Part shown: positions 1 through 8,283 of the stretch, piece after piece
Layout of the letters: every line of letters starts with the position of its first letter
How positions within the stretch are numbered: position 1 is the first letter of the stretch
Source: an archaeon
Lineage (GTDB): Archaea; Nanobdellota; Nanobdellia; Woesearchaeales; GW2011-AR15
NCBI GenBank assembly: GCA_018671515.1
Contig: JABHHN010000034.1
Span: 1 to 39,473 of the forward strand
DNA length: 39,473 nucleotides
Direction of reading: 5' to 3'
The notes under the pieces: model-generated
The model's database searches: none
What the model was told of the DNA's origin: nothing
Seen by the model: the letters and a program-made list of their open reading frames with translations, nothing else
Made by a program: the position numbers and the translations under genes

Positions 1-75
1 AGAAATGAGACTAATTTAATTGATTTATTTAAGAAACCAAATCATTTATACTGGAAAATGATTGATTTTTGCTAA
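1..75 (+). CDS. C-terminal end of an unidentified gene (partial)
   Basis: Frame 1 is open from the window edge to a TAA at 73-75 and encodes 24 residues ending in NHLYWKMIDFC, a composition (W, Y, H, C, P) more like real protein than AT-rich noise. The start lies outside the window, so no function can be assigned. The gene runs in the same direction as the radical-SAM genes and ends 74 nt before them. Confidence 0.5.
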   Translation, partial: RNETNLIDLFKKPNHLYWKMIDFC

Positions 76-149
76 TGATTAAAATTTAAAAATATACATA
101 TAATTAAAATACTAATAAATTATCTCCTTTATAAAAATAAACATTTAAA

Positions 150-3100
150 ATGATATCACAAGAAGATAAAGAGAAGGCAATACACGATAAGAGAAAGCAC
201 ATTAGAATTACATCATTATGTAATAATAATTGTAGTTTTTGTCTAGCAGGAGATATGTCAAATGAAGGACATTATGAGATAGATAGGATTAAAAAAGAAT
301 TAGAAGATGGAATAAAAGAAGGATGTACAAGAGTTATATTAAGTGGAGGAGAACCATCTATCCATCCAGATTTTCCTAAAATAATTAAATTGGCAAAAAG
401 TATAGGGTACAAAAAAATCCAGACTATATCTAATGGAAGAATGTTTTCTTATAGAAAATTTTTGAATGATTGCATAGGATCAGGATTAAGTGAAATAACA
501 TTTTCAATTCATGGACATACTTCAGAAATTCATGATGCACTTACAAGAACTAAAAATGCTTTTGAACAAATAATAAAAGGAATAAAATATGCTTTATTAA
601 CAGGTATTATTGTTAGTTCAGATATAGTTTTAACCAAACTAAATTATAAAAAATTTCCGGAAATTATAAGATTTTTATACACTATAGGTATTAGAGAAAT
701 TGATGTTTTGCACATAGTTCCGTTTGGAAGTGCTTGGAAAAATTGGAAAATATTAAATTATGATTTAAATGATGCTGTTCCTTTTTTACATGAAGGATTA
801 AAATTTGCAAAGGAGAAAGATATGGTCATTTGGACTAATCGATTTCCACCAAAATATCTTTTTGGTTTTGAATCACTTATTCAGGATACTGCGAAACTTA
901 TAGATGAAATGTATGGAAGAAAATTTTATTTTGAGCATAGTATTAAAATAAATAAAAAGCCAAATTGTTATGGGAAAAGATGTCAATTTTGTTATCTTAA
1001 TGATACATGTTCAGAATTATTTATCTTAGCTGAAAATAAAAAGATAGATTTTTTTTCGAATGAAAATAATCAATTTAGAATTATCAATTTAAAAAAAGGA
1101 GATCTTAATATTTATGAACAAATAATTGAAGATAACAAAAATAATATTTTGTTTAATTTGCCACCTCCAGGAGATAGTATGATTGAGTATCAAAAAAAAT
1201 ATTTTAAACTTTCAGATTATATATCTCATTTGAAAGAGAAAGCAGATGCACAGAATAAAAAAATATTATTTAGAAATGTACCTGCTTGTATTTCTGGAAA
1301 GGAAAATATAATTAAAAATCCACCAAAAATAAAGAATGAGTTTTTAAACTCTGATGGTTCAATAGATGTTATTAAATTTGTAGAGGATTATGCCAAGAGA
1401 AGAAAAATAAAAGGATTGGCTTGTGATGATTGTTTATTGAATGACGATTGTGAAGGAATCTATCAAAAATATGTACAAGTTCAAGGATTTGATGAGTTAA
1501 AACCTTTTATTAATACCAAATTAATTAGGATTAATTTAGATTGCAATCAGAATTGTTTATTTTGCAATACCAATGAACATAGTGAAAATTTAATTCTAGA
1601 TGAAAAAGAAATACTAAAGGAAATAGAAAAAAGTAATTGTAATAGAATCATTTTTTCAGGAAGAGAGACAACACTTGATACCAATTTATGTAAATATATA
1701 AAATTTGCATCAAATAAAAAAATAAAAGATATTAAAATTCAAACAAATGCAATAAGATGTTCAAATATAAATTACTGTAAAAAATTATTGGATTCTGGTT
1801 TAACAGGAGCTTTTGTTTCACTTCATGCACATAATTCAGTTATTTCTGAAAAAATTACTCAAGCACCTGGGACTTTTATTAAAAAGATTGAAGGAATAAA
1901 AAATCTAACAAGCTTAAATATTCGTGTCGAAGTAAATCTAGTAATTAATTCAATAAATTATCAATATTTAAATGAAATTGTTAAATATATTATTGAATTG
2001 GGACTAAAAGAAATTAATTTTTCTTTTGTAGCGCCTGTGCATAACGCAAAAAATAATTTATTCATAGTTCCAAAAATTTCTGATATAGTTCCATTTTTAA
2101 AATCAGCAATAAAATTATGTAAAAAAGCAAATATTGAATTTAATATTCCTGATAGATGTGGAATACCAATTTGCTTTATGCCTGAATATTTAAATTATTT
2201 TGATGCAAGTCTAAAAAATAATATTAAAAAGACAAGAGATCATATTATGGGTGAAAATTGTATTAATTGTGATTTATATGATAAATGTGATGGTCTTTGG
2301 AAAGTATATGCAGATAAATATGGATTTGATGAATTAAAAATAATAAACAAATCTGAAAATGAAGGAATGAAACAAGGAATTGTTGGAATTTCAACAAATT
2401 GCAATCAATCTTGCATTTTTTGTCTTGATAAAAATATCAAAGGATTAGAAGAACCATCTTTTGAGGAAGTAAAAAAATCAATAGATGATTTAAAAATAAA
2501 GAATGCAAATTCAATAGTATATATGTCTTGTGAATCTTTGCTTAGAAAAGATTTTTATGATATTTTTTCTTATGTTGAGAGTAAACAAATAGAACAAAAA
2601 TTAATTACAAATGGAACATTATTATCAAATAAAACTGTTTTTGATAAATTGATTAAAGTGGGTTTAAGAAAACTTGCAATATCAATACATAGCTATGATG
2701 AAAAGTCATCTGAAGAAATTACAGGTAATAGGAATTCATTTTCTATGCAAATGAGAGGATTGCAAAACATTTCACAATATAATTTAGAAAATCCTCTTGA
2801 TAAATTTGAAATAGAATTGAGATTAGTTGTTAATAAATATAATATAATGAATCTAAATGAAATAGTTAAAAATTATATTTCTAAATTAAATGCTAAATTT
2901 GATTTATTGATTAAATTAGTTAGACCAATAAAAAACACAGATAAGGAGAAATATATGCCTTTATCATCTGAAATAAAAAAATATTTTCCTTCTTTTTTGA
3001 ATTATCTTAATGAAAATAAATCCAAATTTGAAGATATTCTTTTTGATAATTTTCCGTATTGTATTATTAAAGATTTTGAAATTAATTCAAGAGAATTGAG

Positions 3101-3389
3101 AGATATAATTAGGAGGACAAGCTATTTAGATGATAATCCTCATACAAAAAGACAAACTAAAATTTTAGATATTTTTAAAAATTATACTAAATCAAAAGTT
3201 TGTCAAGAATGTTTATATAATGTTTTTTGTCCAGGAAATTGGAAAGAGTCAAATTTAGATTTATATTTACCTGTTAGATTGTCAAAAAAGGAAAAAGAAG
3301 ATAAACTTTTTTATTTTAAGAAGGTAAATAAGACTTATTCAATTGATGAATTATCAAAATTAGCAGAACCTTATAAATTAAATATTTAA
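150..3389 (+). CDS. Multi-domain radical SAM protein with three CxxxCxxC clusters
   Basis: This 1079-aa protein has three SAM-radical [4Fe-4S] motifs: CNNNCSFC (C24, C28, C31), CNQNCLFC (C465, C469, C472) and CNQSCIFC (C751, C755, C758). Each begins a MoaA/PqqE-like domain of about 290-300 residues. The first has a canonical SAM-binding SGGEP; the second reads SGRET and the third SCES. Domains end in a cysteine motif CxxCx5C followed by D/E-G (for example CDDCLLNDDCEG and CINCDLYDKCDG), resembling a reduced SPASM/twitch auxiliary-cluster region. Residues about 340-455 look like the C-terminal half of a fourth unit. The family cleaves S-adenosylmethionine to a 5'-deoxyadenosyl radical, often to modify peptides, but the substrate here is unknown. 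It abuts the next radical-SAM gene (1 nt gap), so an operon is likely. TTTATAAAA lies at 128-136. Radical-SAM identity is secure; the activity is not. Confidence 0.9.
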   Translation: MISQEDKEKAIHDKRKHIRITSLCNNNCSFCLAGDMSNEGHYEIDRIKKELEDGIKEGCTRVILSGGEPSIHPDFPKIIKLAKSIGYKKIQTISNGRMFSYRKFLNDCIGSGLSEITFSIHGHTSEIHDALTRTKNAFEQIIKGIKYALLTGIIVSSDIVLTKLNYKKFPEIIRFLYTIGIREIDVLHIVPFGSAWKNWKILNYDLNDAVPFLHEGLKFAKEKDMVIWTNRFPPKYLFGFESLIQDTAKLIDEMYGRKFYFEHSIKINKKPNCYGKRCQFCYLNDTCSELFILAENKKIDFFSNENNQFRIINLKKGDLNIYEQIIEDNKNNILFNLPPPGDSMIEYQKKYFKLSDYISHLKEKADAQNKKILFRNVPACISGKENIIKNPPKIKNEFLNSDGSIDVIKFVEDYAKRRKIKGLACDDCLLNDDCEGIYQKYVQVQGFDELKPFINTKLIRINLDCNQNCLFCNTNEHSENLILDEKEILKEIEKSNCNRIIFSGRETTLDTNLCKYIKFASNKKIKDIKIQTNAIRCSNINYCKKLLDSGLTGAFVSLHAHNSVISEKITQAPGTFIKKIEGIKNLTSLNIRVEVNLVINSINYQYLNEIVKYIIELGLKEINFSFVAPVHNAKNNLFIVPKISDIVPFLKSAIKLCKKANIEFNIPDRCGIPICFMPEYLNYFDASLKNNIKKTRDHIMGENCINCDLYDKCDGLWKVYADKYGFDELKIINKSENEGMKQGIVGISTNCNQSCIFCLDKNIKGLEEPSFEEVKKSIDDLKIKNANSIVYMSCESLLRKDFYDIFSYVESKQIEQKLITNGTLLSNKTVFDKLIKVGLRKLAISIHSYDEKSSEEITGNRNSFSMQMRGLQNISQYNLENPLDKFEIELRLVVNKYNIMNLNEIVKNYISKLNAKFDLLIKLVRPIKNTDKEKYMPLSSEIKKYFPSFLNYLNENKSKFEDILFDNFPYCIIKDFEINSRELRDIIRRTSYLDDNPHTKRQTKILDIFKNYTKSKVCQECLYNVFCPGNWKESNLDLYLPVRLSKKEKEDKLFYFKKVNKTYSIDELSKLAEPYKLNI

Positions 3390-3390
3390 A

Positions 3391-4341
3391 ATGAAAGACA
3401 AACCAAACTTTGGTTACATTCAAGTAACTCGTACATGCAATCAGAAATGTGTTTTCTGTTCTAATCCTTATGTAGAAGATACATTGACATTAGAAGATGG
3501 AAAAAAACAAATTGATTATTATGTAGACGAATGTGGTGTAAATGAAATTATATTAAGTGGTGGAGAGCCTACTCTAAATACACATTTACCTGATTTTATC
3601 GAATATTCTTTTGAAAAGGGTGCAACACCAAGAATAATTACTAATGGACAGAAAATATCTGAAATAAATTATTTTAAGAAACTTTATGATAAAGGACTTA
3701 GATTATTTATGGTTTCAATTTATTCTCATGATAAAAAAATTCATGATAAATTAACAGGTGTATCTGGAAGTTATGATAAATTGATGAAAGCTTTAAAAAA
3801 TGTTTCTGATTATGTAGGTTTTTTGAATATTAATATAACTATAAATTCTTTAAATGTAAAATCATTACATGAAACTGTTTTTTTTTTAATACAAAAATTT
3901 CCTAAGATTAAGCATTTTGTTTTTAATAATTTAGACCCTACCGGAAGAGCAGTAGACAATTTATGGACTGTACCTAAATTAGTAGATATAGAACTTCCAT
4001 TAGCATATACTGTTAAAGTTTTAAAACAGTATAATAAATCTTTTAGAATTGAAAGAGTTCCACTATGTTATATGGATGGTTTTGAAGAGTTTTCAACAGA
4101 AACAAGGAGAATAGTTAAAAATCAAGCATATAGGTGTTTATTTTTAGAAGAATCAGGAAGAAGGTTATTTGAGAAAAAAAATTCTTTTTATTATCCAAAT
4201 GGAAAAATTGAAACTTGTCAAATATGTACTTTAAATGAAATATGTACTGGATTAAATACAAGATATGTAAAATTATTAGATAAAAAGGAACTATATCCAG
4301 TATTTAAAGATCCTAATAAAATAATAAAAAAGATACAATAA
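3391..4341 (+). CDS. Single-domain radical SAM protein, partner of the upstream gene
   Basis: This 316-aa protein carries CNQKCVFC near residue 16, a canonical ILSGGEPTLNTHLPDF SAM-binding strand and the C-terminal cysteine motif CQICTLNEICTG. It is the best-preserved version of the unit repeated in the preceding 1079-aa protein, sharing the order CxxxCxxC, GGEP, xVPxC(Y/I) and CxxCx5C. The preceding stop codon is one base before this ATG, which implies co-transcription and possibly translational coupling. A natural guess is that the pair acts together on one substrate, but no precursor peptide or dehydrogenase partner was identified nearby. The next gene has its own TATA-like element 87 nt downstream, so this operon may end here. 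Confidence 0.9.
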   Translation: MKDKPNFGYIQVTRTCNQKCVFCSNPYVEDTLTLEDGKKQIDYYVDECGVNEIILSGGEPTLNTHLPDFIEYSFEKGATPRIITNGQKISEINYFKKLYDKGLRLFMVSIYSHDKKIHDKLTGVSGSYDKLMKALKNVSDYVGFLNINITINSLNVKSLHETVFFLIQKFPKIKHFVFNNLDPTGRAVDNLWTVPKLVDIELPLAYTVKVLKQYNKSFRIERVPLCYMDGFEEFSTETRRIVKNQAYRCLFLEESGRRLFEKKNSFYYPNGKIETCQICTLNEICTGLNTRYVKLLDKKELYPVFKDPNKIIKKIQ

Positions 4342-4390
4342 TTTTAAAATTATTTTTGCTCTATTAACTTATAATCTAAACACAAAAATA

Positions 4391-4400
4391 TTTATACTAT
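4391..4400 (+). promoter_or_regulatory. TATA-like box before the pilus/adhesin block
   Basis: TTTATACTAT lies about 34 nt before the ATG at 4429. An archaeal TATA box here would start transcription around 4421, leaving almost no leader. The sequence from 4342 to 4428 holds no gene. Confidence 0.4.
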
Positions 4401-4428
4401 CCTAAATTAATAATTTAATATATAACAA

Positions 4429-7400
4429 ATGAAAAAAGGAGGATTATATTCTATTTACTTGGTTTTAGTAGTTTTGACAGTATTATTTTTACCAAATTCA
4501 AATGCTGCCACTATTTGGTGTGGTGTAGAAAATCCAAGTGGAACTAATGTTGGTTCAACTTCATCAGTATTAAATGTTGGTGCTGGAACAACTGCTTCAT
4601 CATGTTCATATCCATGGACTGTAGATTGTGATCAAATTGGATGGTATAAAAGGTGGGCATATACAAATGATGCAACAAGTTGGGTACTTTCTTCTACTAC
4701 TGCTCAAAGTTCACATACACATTGGAATAATGCGTATTCAAATAGACAAGATTCAGCAAATATATATCAATGTACGTGCATATATGTTGGACATACTTGC
4801 ACAGCAAATAGTGATTGTTGTTCAGGGTTATTTTGTAATTCTGGAAGTACATGTCAATCATTATTGTCTGATGGTGGAGCATGTGTTGGAGCTACTAAAA
4901 TTTCATCAGTGGCTGAACAAGATGGTGCATGTTCATCAGGTGATTGTGATAATGACGGTGTTGGAGCAGCAGATGATGGTGTATGTTTTACAGCAACAGA
5001 TACTTATTATGATAGTGAAGATAATAAATGTGAATATGATGCATATCCTTCTATGAGTATTTATGCAGATGAAAATAGGGGTGAGTGTAGTGCAGGAAAT
5101 GGGTTTGTAGGATCAGGATGTAGCTTTAGATCAGATGGCGATTATAATGAAACAGTATGTACTTGTTTAGGGGATACTTATTATACAAATATAGGAACAA
5201 TGACTGGAAGTAATTCATTATGTTGTGGTGATGATGTAGCAACTGATGATTTTACGACTTATTCCAATTCATTGACAACATCTGAATCTTTGTCATGTAG
5301 GGAATGTACAGATGGGATAGATCTTGGACCTTTGACTTTATTTGGAAATGGATATTGGGAAAATTATACTTGTATTTATGGTGATATCTCTTGTAGTTCG
5401 GGTTCTGCATCTAATGGTACATCAGGAATCTCATTTTGTCAAAATGATACCTCCACTTGCTGCACTGATTCATCAACAATAGCAGAGGGAGTAGGATGCA
5501 GTGATGGTACAATGACTGGAATAGAATATGAAAGAGATTCATCTGAAGGTAGATGTACTTCAGTTGCAACAAGTTGTACTCCATATTATTGGAATATTGG
5601 TGGTGAAATAAATGCAACAGTATGCTGCGGTGATGATGTAGGAGAAAATAAAATAGATTCTTTATTTGATACAACAATGGAAGGAACTACTGATGGAACA
5701 GATGCATGCTGTACAGCTTCTACCGATTGTATTGACAATGATATTTGTTTTGATTCAGGATTAAAGATTTATAATGCAGATGATGACCAAGATTTAGATA
5801 ATGATTATTGTAATTCAGGAATATGGTATGATTGTTTTGATACTGGTCAATGTGAAGAAGATAATGGATATTTTTGTATAGATAATGATTGTATAAATTA
5901 TGGTGAGAGTGTAGTTATTTCTAATTTAGGAACAACAGGAGTAGATAGTACAAATGGTGAATGTACTGATTTGAAATCAGTAGTACTTAATTTGATCTAT
6001 AGTGAAAATGCAACAGAATGTAGATATAGTAATGAAGAAAAATCTAATTTTTCACCTTGGGAATCATGTGTCAATACAAAATATTGGAATTTAATAGATG
6101 AACAAGGTATAAGAACTGTGTTTTATCAAATTAACCATTCAGATGATGATAATATAGTGACTAATTCATCTGATACAATAGAATTTGATTATACAGGTGC
6201 TTGTTTAGATTTGAGTGAACCTTTATCTTCAGTAATAACTGATGAAGGGTTGTATCTAAATAACAATTCAAGATTATATGGTTCATGGACACCTTCATAT
6301 GATCCTGAAGCAGCTCATTTAGGTATTCAATTAGTTTATGAGTATAAAATTAATGGAACTAATTTAACATCAATTGATGAATTAATTGATTGGACACCCT
6401 CTGGAACTCAGAGAGAATTTTTGTATGAAAATAAAACACCTAGATTAAGGGAAGGTATGAATTATACAATTTATTTAAGAGTGATAAATTCTAATAATCT
6501 TACTTCAAATTCTATTTCAAATGGGATTATTGTTGATACAATACCACCACAGATTAGTGGAATTACAAGCACATCTCATATTGGAAGAACATGGTATAAC
6601 AATGACACAATTACACTTTCATGGAATTTTTTAGATACTAATTCTGGTCTTTATGGATATAATCATCAACTTGATATTGTTGGTGATCATTCTATTTCAA
6701 AAATTGTTAAAACAACAGGAAGCACTGAAAGTGAAATATATTATAATGTAAAAAATGGAAATTATACATTTTTTATTAGGGCAAGAGATAATGCTGGAAA
6801 TTGGGCAGATACTGAAAAATTAGACTATTGGATAGGGATTGATACAACTCCTCCTACTAGGCCAAATCTTTTGATGGAGACAAAAAATGCAGATTCAGAA
6901 AATACAGTATTTAATTGGGCAGAAGCTATGGATCCTGATTCTGGTATAGTAAATTATTTCCTTAATGTGACAGATATTGATAATGGTTCAACAATATTTA
7001 ATGGTTGGATAAATACAACATCACCATCATACACTATCAAAACCATAATGGGAAGAAATTATATGGCAAGAGTACTTGCATTAAATGGTGCTGATTTAAA
7101 TAGTAGTTTTATAATGATGTCAGATATTACTCCACCGATTATTACATTTGTTAAACCAGAAAGAGAAATTATTCGTTCACCAGTATTGGTTGCTATGACA
7201 AATGAAAAAGCAACTTGCTTTTATAAATTACCTGGTAGAAATTATATTAAGTTTATATATACAAATACAACACTTCATGAAACTAAAATTACAATTCCAA
7301 AAGGAGTGTATAATGATGTGGAAATCATGTGTTCTGATGTTGTGAATTTAAGATCCAGTAGAACAATTGATTTTGATTATGATTCATATAATGGAACTTT

Positions 7401-8121
7401 TTTAACAGTATCAAGTCCTGTGAATTATTATGTTTATGAAAATGTAATGTTAAATTTTACAGTTAGGTCTGCTGCAGAAGATATAGGTGAAATTAGAAGA
7501 AATGATATAATTTTAAAAATTGATAATACTATTGTTGATAAAGAAGATTATAGTCTTTGGGATGCTGCAAATGGAAGTTATCAATTATTAATAAATGGTG
7601 ATAGATTTGTTGAAATTGGAAATCATGATATCAATATCACAATTGATACAGGAAAGTTTACTTTAAGTGATTTATCTACGATCTCAATAGGTGATTTAAA
7701 ACAATGGGTATCTATTAAAAATTCTTTTGGAATTCCAATGGAGAAAAGTCATATATCTTATATCGATGAATCATTTGGTACAATTGGTGTAGCATCAGAT
7801 TCAGAAGGAATTAATATTGGAAGTCATTTAAATGATTTAAATATAAGTGCTAGGTTAGATGGGAAATCTTATATATTTTATACGAAAGATTCTAATAAAA
7901 TAATTCAAAAAAATAGAAAATTTGAAAATGATGATTTTGTTGGAATTGTATCTTTTGGTTATAATGATTTAAAAGATTATTATATAAGACTTTCATTAGA
8001 GTATGAAACACTTGAATTTAACGATCAAATAAAAATTCAAGAAGGAAAACCAAGATTACTTCTTAAGAATTTAGGTTTGAATAATTTAGATTATATTTTG
8101 ATGGATATAACAAGAAAGTAA
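4429..8121 (+). CDS. Secreted Cys/Asp-rich multidomain surface protein, paralog 1
   Basis: This 1230-aa protein starts with a Sec-type signal peptide, likely cut after residue 26 (SNA/AT). Residues about 31-490 are rich in Cys, Asp, Ser and Thr, with repeated CCGDD motifs and Asp-rich stretches (DADDDQDLDND-like) that could bind Ca2+ and form disulfides. A module from about 494 (W..WE.C) follows, then Ig/fibronectin-III-like domains beginning near 703 (TIPPQ), 804 (TPPTRP) and 901 (TPPIITF), the last containing YTNTTLHE. A C-terminal domain from about 1090 is shared with the next two genes. There are many N-x-S/T sequons. No C-terminal membrane anchor is visible, so it may be retained by assembly. 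It leads a co-directional block with pilins and a pilus ATPase, which suggests an adhesin or structural role; no enzyme motif was recognised. Confidence 0.85.
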   Translation: MKKGGLYSIYLVLVVLTVLFLPNSNAATIWCGVENPSGTNVGSTSSVLNVGAGTTASSCSYPWTVDCDQIGWYKRWAYTNDATSWVLSSTTAQSSHTHWNNAYSNRQDSANIYQCTCIYVGHTCTANSDCCSGLFCNSGSTCQSLLSDGGACVGATKISSVAEQDGACSSGDCDNDGVGAADDGVCFTATDTYYDSEDNKCEYDAYPSMSIYADENRGECSAGNGFVGSGCSFRSDGDYNETVCTCLGDTYYTNIGTMTGSNSLCCGDDVATDDFTTYSNSLTTSESLSCRECTDGIDLGPLTLFGNGYWENYTCIYGDISCSSGSASNGTSGISFCQNDTSTCCTDSSTIAEGVGCSDGTMTGIEYERDSSEGRCTSVATSCTPYYWNIGGEINATVCCGDDVGENKIDSLFDTTMEGTTDGTDACCTASTDCIDNDICFDSGLKIYNADDDQDLDNDYCNSGIWYDCFDTGQCEEDNGYFCIDNDCINYGESVVISNLGTTGVDSTNGECTDLKSVVLNLIYSENATECRYSNEEKSNFSPWESCVNTKYWNLIDEQGIRTVFYQINHSDDDNIVTNSSDTIEFDYTGACLDLSEPLSSVITDEGLYLNNNSRLYGSWTPSYDPEAAHLGIQLVYEYKINGTNLTSIDELIDWTPSGTQREFLYENKTPRLREGMNYTIYLRVINSNNLTSNSISNGIIVDTIPPQISGITSTSHIGRTWYNNDTITLSWNFLDTNSGLYGYNHQLDIVGDHSISKIVKTTGSTESEIYYNVKNGNYTFFIRARDNAGNWADTEKLDYWIGIDTTPPTRPNLLMETKNADSENTVFNWAEAMDPDSGIVNYFLNVTDIDNGSTIFNGWINTTSPSYTIKTIMGRNYMARVLALNGADLNSSFIMMSDITPPIITFVKPEREIIRSPVLVAMTNEKATCFYKLPGRNYIKFIYTNTTLHETKITIPKGVYNDVEIMCSDVVNLRSSRTIDFDYDSYNGTFLTVSSPVNYYVYENVMLNFTVRSAAEDIGEIRRNDIILKIDNTIVDKEDYSLWDAANGSYQLLINGDRFVEIGNHDINITIDTGKFTLSDLSTISIGDLKQWVSIKNSFGIPMEKSHISYIDESFGTIGVASDSEGINIGSHLNDLNISARLDGKSYIFYTKDSNKIIQKNRKFENDDFVGIVSFGYNDLKDYYIRLSLEYETLEFNDQIKIQEGKPRLLLKNLGLNNLDYILMDITRK

Positions 8122-8229
8122 AATTTTAATTTATATTTTTTATTTTTTATTTATATCATTTATTTTTTTCTTTTGGAAAGTTTTAAAAACAGTAATACCT
8201 ATAGAAACATAGAGGAGAAATCTTTAAAG

Positions 8230-8280
8230 ATGAAAAGGAGGTGGAATTTTTCTAGTTGTAGAACTTTTAATAATTTTTAA
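8230..8280 (+). CDS. Possible 16-codon leader ORF upstream of the second surface protein
   Basis: An ATG at 8230, preceded by GAGGAG (8212-8217), opens a 16-codon frame ending at 8278-8280, three bases before the ATG of the next large gene. Its first codons contain AGGAGGTGG (8236-8244), a near-perfect anti-Shine-Dalgarno match that serves no recognised start at normal spacing. It could be a coupling or leader peptide, or a chance frame. Confidence 0.25.
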   Translation: MKRRWNFSSCRTFNNF

Positions 8281-8283
8281 AGG

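Noticed and set aside
4628-5677. Several open frames on both strands inside the first surface-protein gene
   Set aside because: They follow the repeat and codon pattern of the real gene and have no start signals or protein-like composition.
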